Shown one piece after another: positions 33,878-43,934 of a stretch of 64,000 nucleotides of DNA. The DNA is taken from assembly GCA_033344775.1 (NCBI GenBank), contig JAWPMT010000006.1, positions 434,001 to 498,000 on the forward strand, read 5' to 3'. Below the pieces are notes generated by a model. It was not told the DNA's origin. It searched no databases and worked only from the letters and a program-made list of their open reading frames with translations. Both the position numbers and the translations under genes were made by a program. Positions within the stretch are counted from its first letter, which is position 1; the number at the start of each line of letters is the position of its first letter. This DNA is from Cytophagales bacterium (lineage in GTDB: Bacteria > Bacteroidota > Bacteroidia > Cytophagales > Cyclobacteriaceae).

Positions 33878-34570
33878 CTATGCAGGATCTTTTTCCAGCA
33901 ACGGACTCAAATATTGCCAAACTGTTTCAGCAACAATTTTATGACCTTGAGGGGTTGGGTGAATGCCATCATCCAGGTTCAAATCCGGATTACCAGCCAC
34001 ACCATCCAATAAGAAAGGGATTAAGGTTGCATCATTATCTGCTGCCACTTTTGGGAAAATTTCCGCGAACCCTGAAGTATAGGTTTGGCCCAAATTCGGA
34101 GGCACCATCATTCCGGCAATAATGACCTGCACGTCGGGATTGGCTTCCTTAACCGCATCAATGATGCTCTGCAGGTTTTTGGGTGTTTCTACCAGTGGCA
34201 ATCCCCGTAGACCGTCATTGGCTCCCAACTCCAAAACGAAAATATCTGGCACCGTTCTTAGTACCCAATCGATGCGACTCTTGCCACCAGCGGTAGTTTC
34301 TCCACTTAGTCCGGCATTCACGACACGATAATCATAGTCCAGAGAATCCAATCTTTTTTGAATGATCGCTGGAAAAGCTTGCTCCACGGCTAATTGATAT
34401 CCTGCTGTAATACTGTTACCGAAAAACAAAATGATCTTGTCATTTGTAACAACCTCGGGGGTAACTTCGTCTTGTACTGAGGTTTGTGTGGATTCCTGGC
34501 TCTTTTGTTCGGGGGCACCACAAGCCATCACCAAGCAAAATAAGATCGCTACTAAAATTGAGTTTTTCAT
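33878..34570 (-). CDS. SGNH/GDSL lipoprotein esterase, TesA-like
   Basis: A 230-residue lipoprotein (MACGA near residue 17). The SGNH blocks are visible: FFGNSITAGYQ near residue 49 with the nucleophilic Ser (Asp of GDSL is replaced by Asn), NAGLSGETTAGG near 87 with the oxyanion Gly, LELGANDGLRGL near 114 with the Asn, and DGIHPTPQGH near 207 with the catalytic Asp and His. It hydrolyses acyl esters or thioesters in the periplasm. It is divergent from the ABC genes at 34685, the same arrangement as tesA with ybbA-ybbP in E. coli. Confidence 0.9.
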   Translation of the reverse strand: MKNSILVAILFCLVMACGAPEQKSQESTQTSVQDEVTPEVVTNDKIILFFGNSITAGYQLAVEQAFPAIIQKRLDSLDYDYRVVNAGLSGETTAGGKSRIDWVLRTVPDIFVLELGANDGLRGLPLVETPKNLQSIIDAVKEANPDVQVIIAGMMVPPNLGQTYTSGFAEIFPKVAADNDATLIPFLLDGVAGNPDLNLDDGIHPTPQGHKIVAETVWQYLSPLLEKDPA

Positions 34571-34684
34571 TTATCGCAGTTCTTTCGTCCGCAAGTGATG
34601 CTTTGTCAAGCGATCAAATCGAAGAAATCAAAGATAGTCCTCGTACTTAAAACAAATCAAATAGGGTTTAAATAGTTTAGCTGA

Positions 34685-35371
34685 ATGTCGTATATCCTGG
34701 AAATTGACTCGGTTTCGAAAACGTATAAGAATGGTGCCAAAGAAATAAAAGTGCTGGATAACATCCAATTTGCCGTTCCGGCGAAAGAAACCCTGTCCAT
34801 TGTAGGCCCATCGGGCAGTGGAAAAACCACTTTATTGGGCCTCTGCGCGGGCCTGGACCGTGTGACCGAAGGAAGAATTTCTCTGAATGGCATCTTGCTG
34901 AATGAACTCAATGAGGACCAGATGGCCCAGGTTCGAAACGAGCAAGTAGGCTTTATTTTCCAAAACTTTCAGTTGATTCCAACCCTGACAGCTCTTGAAA
35001 ATGTAATGGTCCCGTTAGAATTGCGAGGTGTAAGTTCGGCCGGAAAAGTAGCGAAGGATCTTCTTGGGCGAGTTGGTCTTGGTGACCGTAAAGAGCATTA
35101 CCCTTCTCAATTATCGGGAGGTGAGCAGCAGCGAGTGGCGATTGCGAGGGCCTTTTCCAATAATCCGGCCATCCTGTTTGCCGATGAGCCTACTGGAAAC
35201 CTGGATGAAGACACCAGCCAAAAAATCGAAGAATTGCTGTTTGAAATCAATCGTGAACAAGGAACAACGCTTGTTGTTGTGACGCACGACCTGCAACTGG
35301 CTAAAAAAACGCATCAGATTGTAAAGTTGCGTGGAGGTAAAGTGGTGCAACCAGAAAGCGTAATGGCCTAA
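34685..35371 (+). CDS. ybbA: ABC transporter ATPase, YbbA/LolD-like
   Basis: A 228-residue ABC ATPase with Walker A GPSGSGKTTL near residue 39, Q-loop FIFQNFQLIPTLTALENVM near 90, signature LSGGEQQRVAIARAF near 143, Walker B ILFADEPTGNLD near 163 and switch His VTHD near 199. The overall pattern is that of the MacB/LolD/YbbA group that works with FtsX-like permeases. It lies 12 bp upstream of its permease and divergent from the TesA-like gene. It probably drives mechanotransmission across the inner membrane rather than classic transport. Confidence 0.94.
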   Translation: MSYILEIDSVSKTYKNGAKEIKVLDNIQFAVPAKETLSIVGPSGSGKTTLLGLCAGLDRVTEGRISLNGILLNELNEDQMAQVRNEQVGFIFQNFQLIPTLTALENVMVPLELRGVSSAGKVAKDLLGRVGLGDRKEHYPSQLSGGEQQRVAIARAFSNNPAILFADEPTGNLDEDTSQKIEELLFEINREQGTTLVVVTHDLQLAKKTHQIVKLRGGKVVQPESVMA

Positions 35372-35383
35372 AACAACAAAGCA

Positions 35384-37945
35384 TTGGACAAGCAGATTAC
35401 CTATCAAAAGAAGAAATACAGCCGTTCGTGGCCCTGGCGAATGGCATGGAGAGACAGCCGCAAAAGCCGTGGCAAGTTGTTTTTATTCATTGCATCCATA
35501 TCGCTGGGAATTGCTGCAATGGTTGGTATTACTTCCTTCCGGGAAAACTTACTCGACGAAATTGACGACCAGGCCAAAGCCCTGATAGGGGCTGATGTGG
35601 CAGTTAGCAGTAATCAGCCATTACCCGAGGATCGCTATTATCGGTTCAAAGACATCACCATGGACGATTCGAAAGAATTGTATTTCACTTCCATGGTGTA
35701 TTTTCCTAGAACGGATGGTACACGATTGACGCAAGTCCGCGCACTGGAAGGAAAGTATCCTTACTATGGGGAGATAGAAACCGAACCTGTAGAAGCGGCT
35801 CGAAAATTCAAGGAAGGCAAATACGCCATTGTCGATGAGAAACTGATGATCCAATACAATGTGGAGCACGGTGATTCGGTGATGGTGGGCACACAAGGTT
35901 TCGAGATCATCGGGACCATCAAGCAGATTCCTGGTCAAACGAATATTTCCGGGACGATTGCACCAGTAGTGTACATCCCTCATCGATACGTGGAGTCAAC
36001 AGGCTTGCTGCAGAAAGGCAGTCGGATCAATCATGTGACTTATTTCCAATTCCATCCGGATATCGACACGACCAACATCTGGCAGGAATTGGTGGATCAG
36101 ACCGAAAGCAAAGGTTACGATGTAGAAACCATTGAAGAACGGAAAGAACAAACGGGTCAGTCCTTCAGCAATCTGTCCAATTTTCTGGAGCTCGTGGCTT
36201 TTACAGCGCTACTCCTGGGGTGTCTGGGTGTAGCCAGCTCGATCTATGTCTATATGAAGAGCAAAGTACAATCGGTGGCGGTGCTCAGATGTTTAGGCAT
36301 GAAAGCCAGTCAGGCCATCAGCATTTATTTGATCCAGGTAACTGGTTTTGGCGTGATTGGAGCAGCCTTAGGAAGTTTACTGGGCATGGGTATTCATCTG
36401 TATTTACCGGTAATTGTCTCAGATTTCTTGCCGGTAGAACTGAATCCCGTTCCGTATTGGCCAGCATTTTTCATTGGCATTCTGCTTGGCATCGTCATTT
36501 CGCTGCTTTTTGGCCTGTTGTCTTTGATCGGTTTGCGCAACATCAGCCCACTTTCGGCCATCCGAAGTGGTTTTGATCAAGGGAAGTTTCAATTTGATAA
36601 GCTTCTGATCCCTATTGGCGGAGGCATTGCGTTGTTTATATTCCTGTCCATTTATTGGCAGATCCAGTCGGCCATCGATGCTTTGGTTTTCTCAGGCATT
36701 CTTATCGGCACTATATTGGTCTTGTTCGGTTTGGGTAAGTTGATGAGTTGGATGACCAGAAAGATGGTGCCTGCTAGTTTACCTTATGTTTGGAGACAAG
36801 GATTTTCCAATTTGTACCGTCCGAACAATCAAACGGTGATTTTGATCACCACACTAGGCTTAGGAACGGCGTTTCTGGCCACACTTTATTTCATGCAAGA
36901 CCTGCTAGTGGAGCGAGTATCCATCGCAGAACAAGGTTCGCGACCGAATACGATTCTTTTCGATATCCAGTCCAGCCAAAAAGATGAAATCCGTGAACTC
37001 ACCGAAAACTATGACCTTCCGGTGATGCAAGAAGTGCCAATTGTCACCATGCGTTTGCTGGAAATCAATGGTTATGACAAAGACGAAGCCTGGAATGATA
37101 CGACAGTAGCCATACCCGACTGGGCTTATAATCGAGAGTATCGTGTGACGTATCGGGATTCACTAATCGATAGTGAGACGCTCGTGGAAGGGGAATGGAT
37201 CGGTCAGGTAGAAAACCCGAGTGATTCCATTTTTATCAGTATTTCAAAAGGTTTTGCCGAAAATCTGGAATTGAAGCTCGGTGATGAAATGCTTTTCAAT
37301 GTGCAAGGCGCATTGATCAAAACGTATGTTGGCAACTTCCGCGAAGTAGACTGGACCCGCGTACAGACGAACTTCCTGGTATTATTTCCCGCAGGAGTAC
37401 TGGAGAAGGCACCCCAATTCCATGTGCTGGTGACTCGTATTGATAAAAGTGATCTCTCCGCTCGCTATCAGCAAGCAGTGGTTCGGAGCTATCCAAATGT
37501 GTCTATCATCGACCTGGAACTTATCCTGAAAACATTGGAAGAGATCCTGAGTCAGGTCGCATTTGTGATTCGCTTCATGGCCTTTTTCAGTATTGGTACC
37601 GGTTTGATTGTCATGATCAGCTCCATTATCCTAAGCAAATTCCAGCGGGTAAAAGAAAACGTACTTTTGCGAACGTTGGGGGCATCTAAAAGTCAGCTCT
37701 GGAAAATCACCGTAGCAGAATACCTGTTTTTAGGAAGTCTCGGGGCCATCAGTGGTATTTTCCTGGCCGCCTTGTTTTCTACCCTACTCGGCAGGTTTGT
37801 CTTTGAATTCACTTTCGTCCCCAATTTTGGGCAGATCGGCTTGATTTTCCTGGCTGTGGCTGGCATCAGTGTTACAGTCGGGCTTTTGAACAGTAGAGAT
37901 GTGGTTCGTCAATCTCCTTTGGAGGTGTTGAGAAGAGAAGGTTAA
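35384..37945 (+). CDS. ybbP: FtsX-like permease, YbbP-like
   Basis: An 853-residue inner-membrane protein with an N-terminal helix (about residues 30-52), a large periplasmic domain (about 55-265), a block of helices from about 270 to 480, a second periplasmic domain (about 515-725) and three final helices ending in a cytoplasmic tail. This is the ten-helix YbbP arrangement. A TTG at 35384 is used as start; the next Met (35441) would cut off residues that belong to the conserved WRMAWRDSRKSRGK head. The partner ATPase is 12 bp upstream. Confidence 0.9.
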   Translation: MDKQITYQKKKYSRSWPWRMAWRDSRKSRGKLFLFIASISLGIAAMVGITSFRENLLDEIDDQAKALIGADVAVSSNQPLPEDRYYRFKDITMDDSKELYFTSMVYFPRTDGTRLTQVRALEGKYPYYGEIETEPVEAARKFKEGKYAIVDEKLMIQYNVEHGDSVMVGTQGFEIIGTIKQIPGQTNISGTIAPVVYIPHRYVESTGLLQKGSRINHVTYFQFHPDIDTTNIWQELVDQTESKGYDVETIEERKEQTGQSFSNLSNFLELVAFTALLLGCLGVASSIYVYMKSKVQSVAVLRCLGMKASQAISIYLIQVTGFGVIGAALGSLLGMGIHLYLPVIVSDFLPVELNPVPYWPAFFIGILLGIVISLLFGLLSLIGLRNISPLSAIRSGFDQGKFQFDKLLIPIGGGIALFIFLSIYWQIQSAIDALVFSGILIGTILVLFGLGKLMSWMTRKMVPASLPYVWRQGFSNLYRPNNQTVILITTLGLGTAFLATLYFMQDLLVERVSIAEQGSRPNTILFDIQSSQKDEIRELTENYDLPVMQEVPIVTMRLLEINGYDKDEAWNDTTVAIPDWAYNREYRVTYRDSLIDSETLVEGEWIGQVENPSDSIFISISKGFAENLELKLGDEMLFNVQGALIKTYVGNFREVDWTRVQTNFLVLFPAGVLEKAPQFHVLVTRIDKSDLSARYQQAVVRSYPNVSIIDLELILKTLEEILSQVAFVIRFMAFFSIGTGLIVMISSIILSKFQRVKENVLLRTLGASKSQLWKITVAEYLFLGSLGAISGIFLAALFSTLLGRFVFEFTFVPNFGQIGLIFLAVAGISVTVGLLNSRDVVRQSPLEVLRREG

Positions 37946-38150
37946 GGTTTCAAAACCATCATTGCTTAACGTAAAGAAATTCTACTACAATTTCGAAAGT
38001 AACCGCTACGCGATCACCATTATAAATTCGTGGAATGGCGCTTTACTCTTGACCTAAATCAAGCATCGAAAACTTTTTTCAAAGACGGTGTGATTTATTT
38101 ACTATTCCAGCGAATAATGAGGAAAGAGTAAATGAATACACACTGATCAT

Positions 38151-38660
38151 ATGGAGAAAAAAGAATTCATTCAGTTTTTAGAGGTCAACAAATGGATTCT
38201 GTTCAAAGTAATCAATACGTATTGTAAAGACCCTGAGGACCGCAAAGACCTGGAGCAGGAGATATTGATCCAATTGTGGAAATCACTGAAAACGTATGAT
38301 TCGAGATCCAAGCTTTCTACCTGGGTTTATCGGGTAGCAATGAATGTTGCCATTTCATTTTACAGATCAAATCAACGAAGAACGAAGGATACGTATTCCA
38401 TCGAGTCGACTGTTTTTCATTTGGTCAATCCTGAAGAAACCCTTACAGAAGAACGTCAGCATTTAAAATCATTCATCGATCAGCTGGACCCCTTCAAAAA
38501 AGAGATCCTCATCCTTTATCTGGAAGAGGTTAGCTACAAAGACATTTCGGAAATCGTTGGGATTACGGAAAGCAACGTGGGGACCAAGATCAGTCGGATC
38601 AAAAAAGAGTTAAAGGAATATTTTGTTAAACTAAATCAAGAGAATCATGGAATTGGATGA
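38151..38660 (+). CDS. ECF-type RNA polymerase sigma factor
   Basis: A 169-residue sigma-70-family protein. Region 2 covers about residues 15-85 with DRKDLEQEILIQLWKSLKTY and LSTWVYRVAMNVAISFYRSN, which bind the -10 element and core polymerase. Region 4 is the helix-turn-helix near residues 120-165 (LEEVSYKDISEIVGITESNV, then a recognition helix). It overlaps the following membrane-protein gene by 14 bp, so that protein is the likely anti-sigma partner. The regulon is unknown. Confidence 0.93.
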   Translation: MEKKEFIQFLEVNKWILFKVINTYCKDPEDRKDLEQEILIQLWKSLKTYDSRSKLSTWVYRVAMNVAISFYRSNQRRTKDTYSIESTVFHLVNPEETLTEERQHLKSFIDQLDPFKKEILILYLEEVSYKDISEIVGITESNVGTKISRIKKELKEYFVKLNQENHGIG

Positions 38661-39243
38661 ATTGAAAGCGACCTGGAAACAAGAGAAAAAGGCCCTTGAA
38701 AATCGCATCAAATTAGATGAAGCGTATATTCAAAAGTTTGCTTTTGATAAGTCGAAGGGCGTCTTTGATAGGTTGATGACTACTGCCATCATGGGTAGAA
38801 ACCTGGCATTGGTTTATATGTTGATTTCGTTTACTGCATTGTACTTTATGCAAGCTGAGCTTTGGCAAAGTACGCTGGTCTTTATTAGTGGATTGGCCAT
38901 GCTTTTTTCGTTTTTTCAGCACAGGTCTTTGAAAAAACCTGCTTACAGTCTAATGAACACGGTCGAATTGCAAAAGGCCATTGCGCAGTTTAGGATTCAT
39001 ACGGCTAAGCACGCAAAATATGACCTGGGTATTGTCGCCTTATGGTTCTCAGCGATGATTCCAGTTTACCTGAAGTTGTTTTCTAATCAATCGATCAATT
39101 TTGTGGATCAGCTTTTGGTCTCAGCAGCGATCGTGGTTTTGATGGTCGTTTTGTCTCCTTTTATCTATGGCAGGTATAACCGGCAACTCGCGGAGAATGA
39201 GGCGCAATTAGCGAAGGTGATAGAATTTGAATCGTTGGATTGA
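38647..39243 (+). CDS. Membrane protein, probable anti-sigma partner
   Basis: A 198-residue protein with a charged N-terminal cytoplasmic helix (MELDELKATWKQEKKALENR) followed by four hydrophobic helices (about 58-75, 78-98, 130-150 and 155-180). The start overlaps the sigma-factor gene by 14 bp. Small membrane proteins in this position usually act as anti-sigma or signal sensors in Bacteroidota, but the sequence shows no zinc-anti-sigma HxxxCxxC motif, so the role is inferred only from coupling. Confidence 0.75.
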   Translation: MELDELKATWKQEKKALENRIKLDEAYIQKFAFDKSKGVFDRLMTTAIMGRNLALVYMLISFTALYFMQAELWQSTLVFISGLAMLFSFFQHRSLKKPAYSLMNTVELQKAIAQFRIHTAKHAKYDLGIVALWFSAMIPVYLKLFSNQSINFVDQLLVSAAIVVLMVVLSPFIYGRYNRQLAENEAQLAKVIEFESLD

Positions 39244-39291
39244 GCACCCCTGCCCTGGTTGAACTTATGTACATCAACCTCTTAAAAAAAG

Positions 39292-39326
39292 AAAGCCACA
39301 GGCCATTGAGATCTGCGGCTTTTTAT
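39292..39326. terminator. Bidirectional intrinsic terminator
   Basis: AAAGCCaCAG (39292-39301) and CTGcGGCTTT (39313-39322) form a stem with one mismatch. A T-run follows on the plus strand, and on the minus strand the A-run upstream (cttaaaaaaa) provides T residues. It lies between convergent genes and can serve both. Confidence 0.75.
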
Positions 39327-39342
39327 ATTTAATTATTTTTTT

Positions 39343-40752
39343 CTAATCCTCTGAGAAATACAGGTTATCCACCAAAATGTTGCCATTGAGGAAAGCATCC
39401 AGTTGATTGGTCGGGTTCCACAAAGCAAAGACGATGCTCAAGTTGCTCAAATCCAGACCCTGGAAGTCGGCCATCGGGATCTTGTACACCATCCATCCGT
39501 CATTTTCCTCGGGTGTGTAGTTTACCAGGAAGACAGCTGCGGCTGAGCTTTGTTCCGCACTTTCCAGTTTCACTTCGGCATCTCTAAACTCTTCTGGATA
39601 TTTCAAGGAGAAGTTGAGGTGTCCATTGCTGTAACCAGACATGTCTTGTCCTGCCATTTCAAAGAATGCACCACCCCAATTGGTACCAGGGTAAGCAAAC
39701 TGCAGACTGGAATTACCTTCGATTGCATCAGTAGATTCTGTGACTTCCGGTTCTCCGCCACCACCAAAAGAGGTGATCTCCAATTGGCCGAAGCCATCAA
39801 AACCATCCTGAACAGCATGAATCGCGAGTCCGTCATCGACAAATTGACCTAAGGTTTCTTCTTCAATATCCAAAACGGGGGGATCTTCAGCCATCAAGTC
39901 ATTCCATTGGTATACGCGAACAAAATCTACCAACATACTTGTAGGGAAGGCAGTGGTTGCGTCAGGATTTCCTGGCCAATTGCCACCTACAGCCACATTC
40001 AGGATGAGGTAAAAACTTCGCTGAAACTCTTTCATATCATCTCTGATACTGATCTCACGGACCAGATTGCCATCTACATAGAATGTCATGGTTTCAGGTG
40101 TCCAATCCAACGTATAGAGATGATAGGCATCATCAAAAGTGGATCCCGAGGCATTGAGTTCTCCCTGAATGGATTCCAAATCTTGTTCGGAATTGGTGAA
40201 ATGGACCGTGCTGTAGATCTGGTCCGTATCATGCCCAAGCATCTCCACAATATCAATCTCCCCTGAACCCGGCCAATCGATGGGATCTTGAAAATTATCT
40301 CCCAACATCCAAAAGGCAGGCCAAATTCCTTGTCCGGTAGGCATTTTGATCCTCGCTTCTACTTTCCCAAAACGGACGCTACGCAATCCTCGTGTTGTAA
40401 TTTTCGTGGAGGAATAATCGGTTCCGTTTTGTTGTGCGGTTATCGCCAAAACACTGGCATCTCCATCCTGCTGTATGGATACATTTTCTGAGTTTTCTGT
40501 ATAAAGCTGCAATTCGCTATTGCCCCATCCCACCGGCAACCCGAAACCTGTGCCGTCGCCTGTTTCGAAAGTCCAGATACTGCGATCCAGAGAAGTTCCG
40601 TCAAATTCATCACTCCAAACCAATGTAAATCCATCGTATTCGGTAATCGCTCGGCCTGTTCCCGGATCATCATCGGTACTACAGGAGGCCCACATCAAAC
40701 AACTTCCTAAAAGCAGAAAAAGTAACTTCGATCTGTAATTCATCATGCTCAC
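39343..40752 (-). CDS. GH16 family glucanase lipoprotein with C-terminal carbohydrate-binding-like domain
   Basis: A 469-residue lipoprotein (WASC near residue 24). The catalytic GH16 jelly roll spans about 38-280, with the active-site signature GSGEIDIVEMLGHD near residue 165 (the two Glu are nucleophile and acid/base), preceded by PTGQGIWPAFWML and followed by WTPETMTFYVDGNLV. A second beta domain (about 300-469) resembles a CBM or PKD-like carbohydrate-binding module. It probably cleaves laminarin or other beta-1,3/1,4-glucans at the cell surface. It stands alone, without a nearby SusC/D pair. Confidence 0.9.
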   Translation of the reverse strand: MSMMNYRSKLLFLLLGSCLMWASCSTDDDPGTGRAITEYDGFTLVWSDEFDGTSLDRSIWTFETGDGTGFGLPVGWGNSELQLYTENSENVSIQQDGDASVLAITAQQNGTDYSSTKITTRGLRSVRFGKVEARIKMPTGQGIWPAFWMLGDNFQDPIDWPGSGEIDIVEMLGHDTDQIYSTVHFTNSEQDLESIQGELNASGSTFDDAYHLYTLDWTPETMTFYVDGNLVREISIRDDMKEFQRSFYLILNVAVGGNWPGNPDATTAFPTSMLVDFVRVYQWNDLMAEDPPVLDIEEETLGQFVDDGLAIHAVQDGFDGFGQLEITSFGGGGEPEVTESTDAIEGNSSLQFAYPGTNWGGAFFEMAGQDMSGYSNGHLNFSLKYPEEFRDAEVKLESAEQSSAAAVFLVNYTPEENDGWMVYKIPMADFQGLDLSNLSIVFALWNPTNQLDAFLNGNILVDNLYFSED

Positions 40753-40884
40753 TATTTATTCCGAAAACTAAGGTGACGAAAAAAAGCTAGCATTCCTTGA
40801 ATTGAACTACATCACGACTACATCATTGATTTAAGGGATTTATTAAACATGAGTGGTTGGTGGATAAAACCTTCGTTTCAAGGA

Positions 40885-43497
40885 TCAATCTTCACAATAG
40901 ATCTTCTCATATTCCTGTACGCGGAAAGCATAGGAACCGAGCTTTTCACCCTTTTCGTTGAGGTAGAGCAGGATGTAGAATCCGGTTTCGGGACTGTATA
41001 CTTCAGCTGTGAATAGAGGATCTTCCTGATTACCGAGGTTCCGGATCTCGTTGAATTTCGGGGGAAGTAATTCACCGTTTCGGCTGCTGGCCAGGCCATA
41101 ACCCCGCTCGCCGTAGAAGGTGGCAATTTGCAGGTCTTCCCGGCCTACGATCATTTCAAAGTTGGATACGGTATCGATCAGAAATGACCCATCATTGAGA
41201 TTCATCAAACTCCAATCCGCTTCATCTTTAACCCAGGCCGTGGAATCATTCCAATAACGGATCTGGTCATAGTCGAAATCCACGATCTCATCTTCACTTT
41301 CATCAATGATTCCGTACTTGCCTTTGGCTCGGGTGATGTAATAGGGGCCAAAGCGCTCCAGTTTGGATTCATAACGTGGCAAGATCAAGGTACTGTCCTG
41401 TATGTCGTATGCTCCGATTTTTCCTTTCGACAACAGAAAGATCAACCCGTCTGATTCCTGCATCGCATCGTACTGAAATGCGATTAACTCTTCACCTTTT
41501 CCATTGATCATTCCCAGTTTACCTCTTTGTTTCGTGATAAAAAGCGAATCGTCCAGTGGTTTGATTTCTTCGTACTTCCCGGAGAACAGCAATGCTCCGG
41601 CTTTGTTCCATAAGCTGGTTTCTTCCTCATCCAAAATGGTGATGTAGTCCGCTAATTCTTCATTTTGTAATGGCGAAACCGCAACTACCTGCTGGTTCTC
41701 CGTCAATTCCGTTTGAATTCCATTTGGAAACAATACCTGCATTCTGGCACTGTCGTCCCGGTAAACCGCCGTAAAATCACCCGCCAAATACAAGGTGTCC
41801 AATCCTGATTTTGGAGCATCCAGGCTATTTTTATTGTACAGGGTCCACAAAGAATCTTGTTCCACACCGATCCATACTTCATTTTCCAACAAATCAGTAA
41901 GTAACCCCCTTGGGCTGTTAGCTTGTAGTTGGCTGAAACGATAACCATCGGTTGTTCTTGCGTAATGGAACGGCGTACCCGGTGTTACTTCATAGTCACC
42001 CCAGGGGATCATAAAACTCAATTGCTCATTCATCAGGCATTCCCAGTCACCTCGAAATCCGATCAGTAAGGAATCTTCGACGACTTCAATGTCATCAAAC
42101 TTGAATTCAAGTTCCAGCGCATCGTCCTGCAATTGAGTCATGATCTTTTCAGTCGTATAGACTGCAAGGCTTTCTCCTTTTTCAAAAACCCAGAATACCC
42201 CATCTCGATAGATGTCATCGTATTTGAATAAGGTAATTGGATATCCGGTATTGGAGATCAGTCCATATTTCCCGTTCACTTTGATCCTCAGCCATTGGTC
42301 GCCGATGGCCGCCGCATCTTCCAACCCATCCCATATTTCAAAACCTGATTTGTGGATCAACTGCTTACCCTGATCACCTTCTAATAACAACACACCCAAT
42401 CCCAGGTCTTCAACCAGATCAAAAGATCCGGTGTACATAAGGTTACCAGAACGGTTATAGATCTCTTGTTGGTCATTGCCACCGAAGAAAAAGTCTGTCT
42501 GTATGTCTCCGCAGAAATAATCTCGATTGATTTCCGCAAATGACAAATCCATCATTGCACCGGAACTTGTCATGAAGCGATATTCTCCATCTTCATAAAT
42601 GGGCACGGTTAACCTCTTAATGGCAGTGCTTACCCGTTGCAAAGAATCACGAAAGGCAATTCCTGACAAATCAGGGTTAGCATTCAGGTGATACCAAATG
42701 TTGACAGCTTTTCGAATTTGTTTGGAGTTAGGGTATCCTTTGAAGTAGCGTTCATAATCCTGAGCAATATTGGAAGCCGTCATTCTTTCGAATATGATCT
42801 TCTCAGCCCGGTCACGGTAAGGTGTCTCCGGTTGATCTTTCAAAAAGTCTACGTAATCAGAAAGCTTGTCGGAACGAGTATTCTCAAGATACAACAAGGA
42901 ATCATAGCCAAAACGCGCCTCAGGCGAGTAATAGGATTGCGGGTATTTAAGAAAGAATTGCTGATAGGCCGTAGAAGTATATTGCGGTTTTACCTCTTTC
43001 CAGACCAGGCTATCGCGGAGTTTCACCAAATTCGGATTCCGGGGGTCAGCGGCATACCAACCCATGTATGCTTCAAAAGCAACAATGGTATGCGTATCCA
43101 TGGCTCTGGCATAGTGCTTATCACGGATCCTTGTGTCCAGATCCTGAATGTTCTGAATACTGACCCTGTTCTTTTCAAGGTCCTCCAATTCATCCTCACT
43201 GGCCTGTTCGTAATCTTCGAGCGCTTGCCAGACCGTAATGCGGGCCGAGTCCAAATCGAATAAAGTCAAAGAATCAGTGGCCAATAATCCGGCGAGGACA
43301 TATCTGGCACCAGGATTTACAGGTTCTTCGGAGAGTGATTCCGAAATGAGTTCCAGTGCCTTAGGGAGATCTTCTTTTTCCAATGCCCTGAAGATTTTTT
43401 TCAGATCCTTGGCGTTTGCATACCAAAACCCACAAAGGATCAACAAGAAGCTGAGCCATCTTTTCCAATTGGATGTCCTTAAATCGTGGTTTTTCAT
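40885..43497 (-). CDS. Exported WG-repeat protein
   Basis: An 870-residue exported protein with an N-terminal signal segment (SFLLILCGFWYANA). Residues about 30-300 are helical and TPR-like, with repeated tyrosine/proline turns (for example FLKYPQSYYSPEARFGYDSL). From about 310 to 840 it shows WG-type beta repeats of roughly 50 residues with GKYGLISNTGYPITLFKYDD, GKLGMINGKGEELIAFQYD and GKYGIIDESEDEIVDFDYDQ as clear examples. WG-repeat proteins are common in Bacteroidota and have no firmly known function. Confidence 0.88.
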   Translation of the reverse strand: MKNHDLRTSNWKRWLSFLLILCGFWYANAKDLKKIFRALEKEDLPKALELISESLSEEPVNPGARYVLAGLLATDSLTLFDLDSARITVWQALEDYEQASEDELEDLEKNRVSIQNIQDLDTRIRDKHYARAMDTHTIVAFEAYMGWYAADPRNPNLVKLRDSLVWKEVKPQYTSTAYQQFFLKYPQSYYSPEARFGYDSLLYLENTRSDKLSDYVDFLKDQPETPYRDRAEKIIFERMTASNIAQDYERYFKGYPNSKQIRKAVNIWYHLNANPDLSGIAFRDSLQRVSTAIKRLTVPIYEDGEYRFMTSSGAMMDLSFAEINRDYFCGDIQTDFFFGGNDQQEIYNRSGNLMYTGSFDLVEDLGLGVLLLEGDQGKQLIHKSGFEIWDGLEDAAAIGDQWLRIKVNGKYGLISNTGYPITLFKYDDIYRDGVFWVFEKGESLAVYTTEKIMTQLQDDALELEFKFDDIEVVEDSLLIGFRGDWECLMNEQLSFMIPWGDYEVTPGTPFHYARTTDGYRFSQLQANSPRGLLTDLLENEVWIGVEQDSLWTLYNKNSLDAPKSGLDTLYLAGDFTAVYRDDSARMQVLFPNGIQTELTENQQVVAVSPLQNEELADYITILDEEETSLWNKAGALLFSGKYEEIKPLDDSLFITKQRGKLGMINGKGEELIAFQYDAMQESDGLIFLLSKGKIGAYDIQDSTLILPRYESKLERFGPYYITRAKGKYGIIDESEDEIVDFDYDQIRYWNDSTAWVKDEADWSLMNLNDGSFLIDTVSNFEMIVGREDLQIATFYGERGYGLASSRNGELLPPKFNEIRNLGNQEDPLFTAEVYSPETGFYILLYLNEKGEKLGSYAFRVQEYEKIYCED

Positions 43498-43934
43498 TGC
43501 TTTTTTATGACACGTTGCTGGTATCGAAATCGTTGTGACTCAACCTGTAATCATACAAAATTAGCACTCCGCTTTATTTATGCCTTTGTGTAATCAATAA
43601 TTCAATAATCCCGGTCAGTCAGATATTTTCCCCTTCGGCCCACATAATGCCGGATGGCGTGTCGAAAATATGAAACAGTTATATCACTATCTACATTTGA
43701 GGCTCATACAAAGGCGAGTATTTTAAGCGGTGATTTTTTCCGTCTTTATAAGTCGGAAAATTTTTCTTTCGATTCCAACCAGCAAAATAGGATTCGAAAA
43801 ATCATTGAAGGAGTGACCTCCCGGTTACTCCTTTCGTGTTTTTATACCTGTCACTGTTTAAAGAGGTTATTATCACTTCGGTTCGATCCGTAAACTTGTG
43901 GAGCAATTGTACAAAATGAAGTTGTCGATTTCGC
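43498..43934. other. Intergenic region upstream of WG-repeat gene
   Basis: A plus-strand frame (43654-43893) is open but resembles no protein and is not listed as a gene. A stem-loop AAGGAGTGACC-TCCC-GGTTACTCCTT (about 43807-43832) is followed by a T-rich stretch and could terminate a transcript or be a small structured element. No promoter is convincing. Confidence 0.4.

Noticed and set aside
43654-43893. Plus-strand 79-codon frame upstream of repeat B
   Set aside because: Composition is not protein-like, it spans a stem-loop, and no family is recognised.
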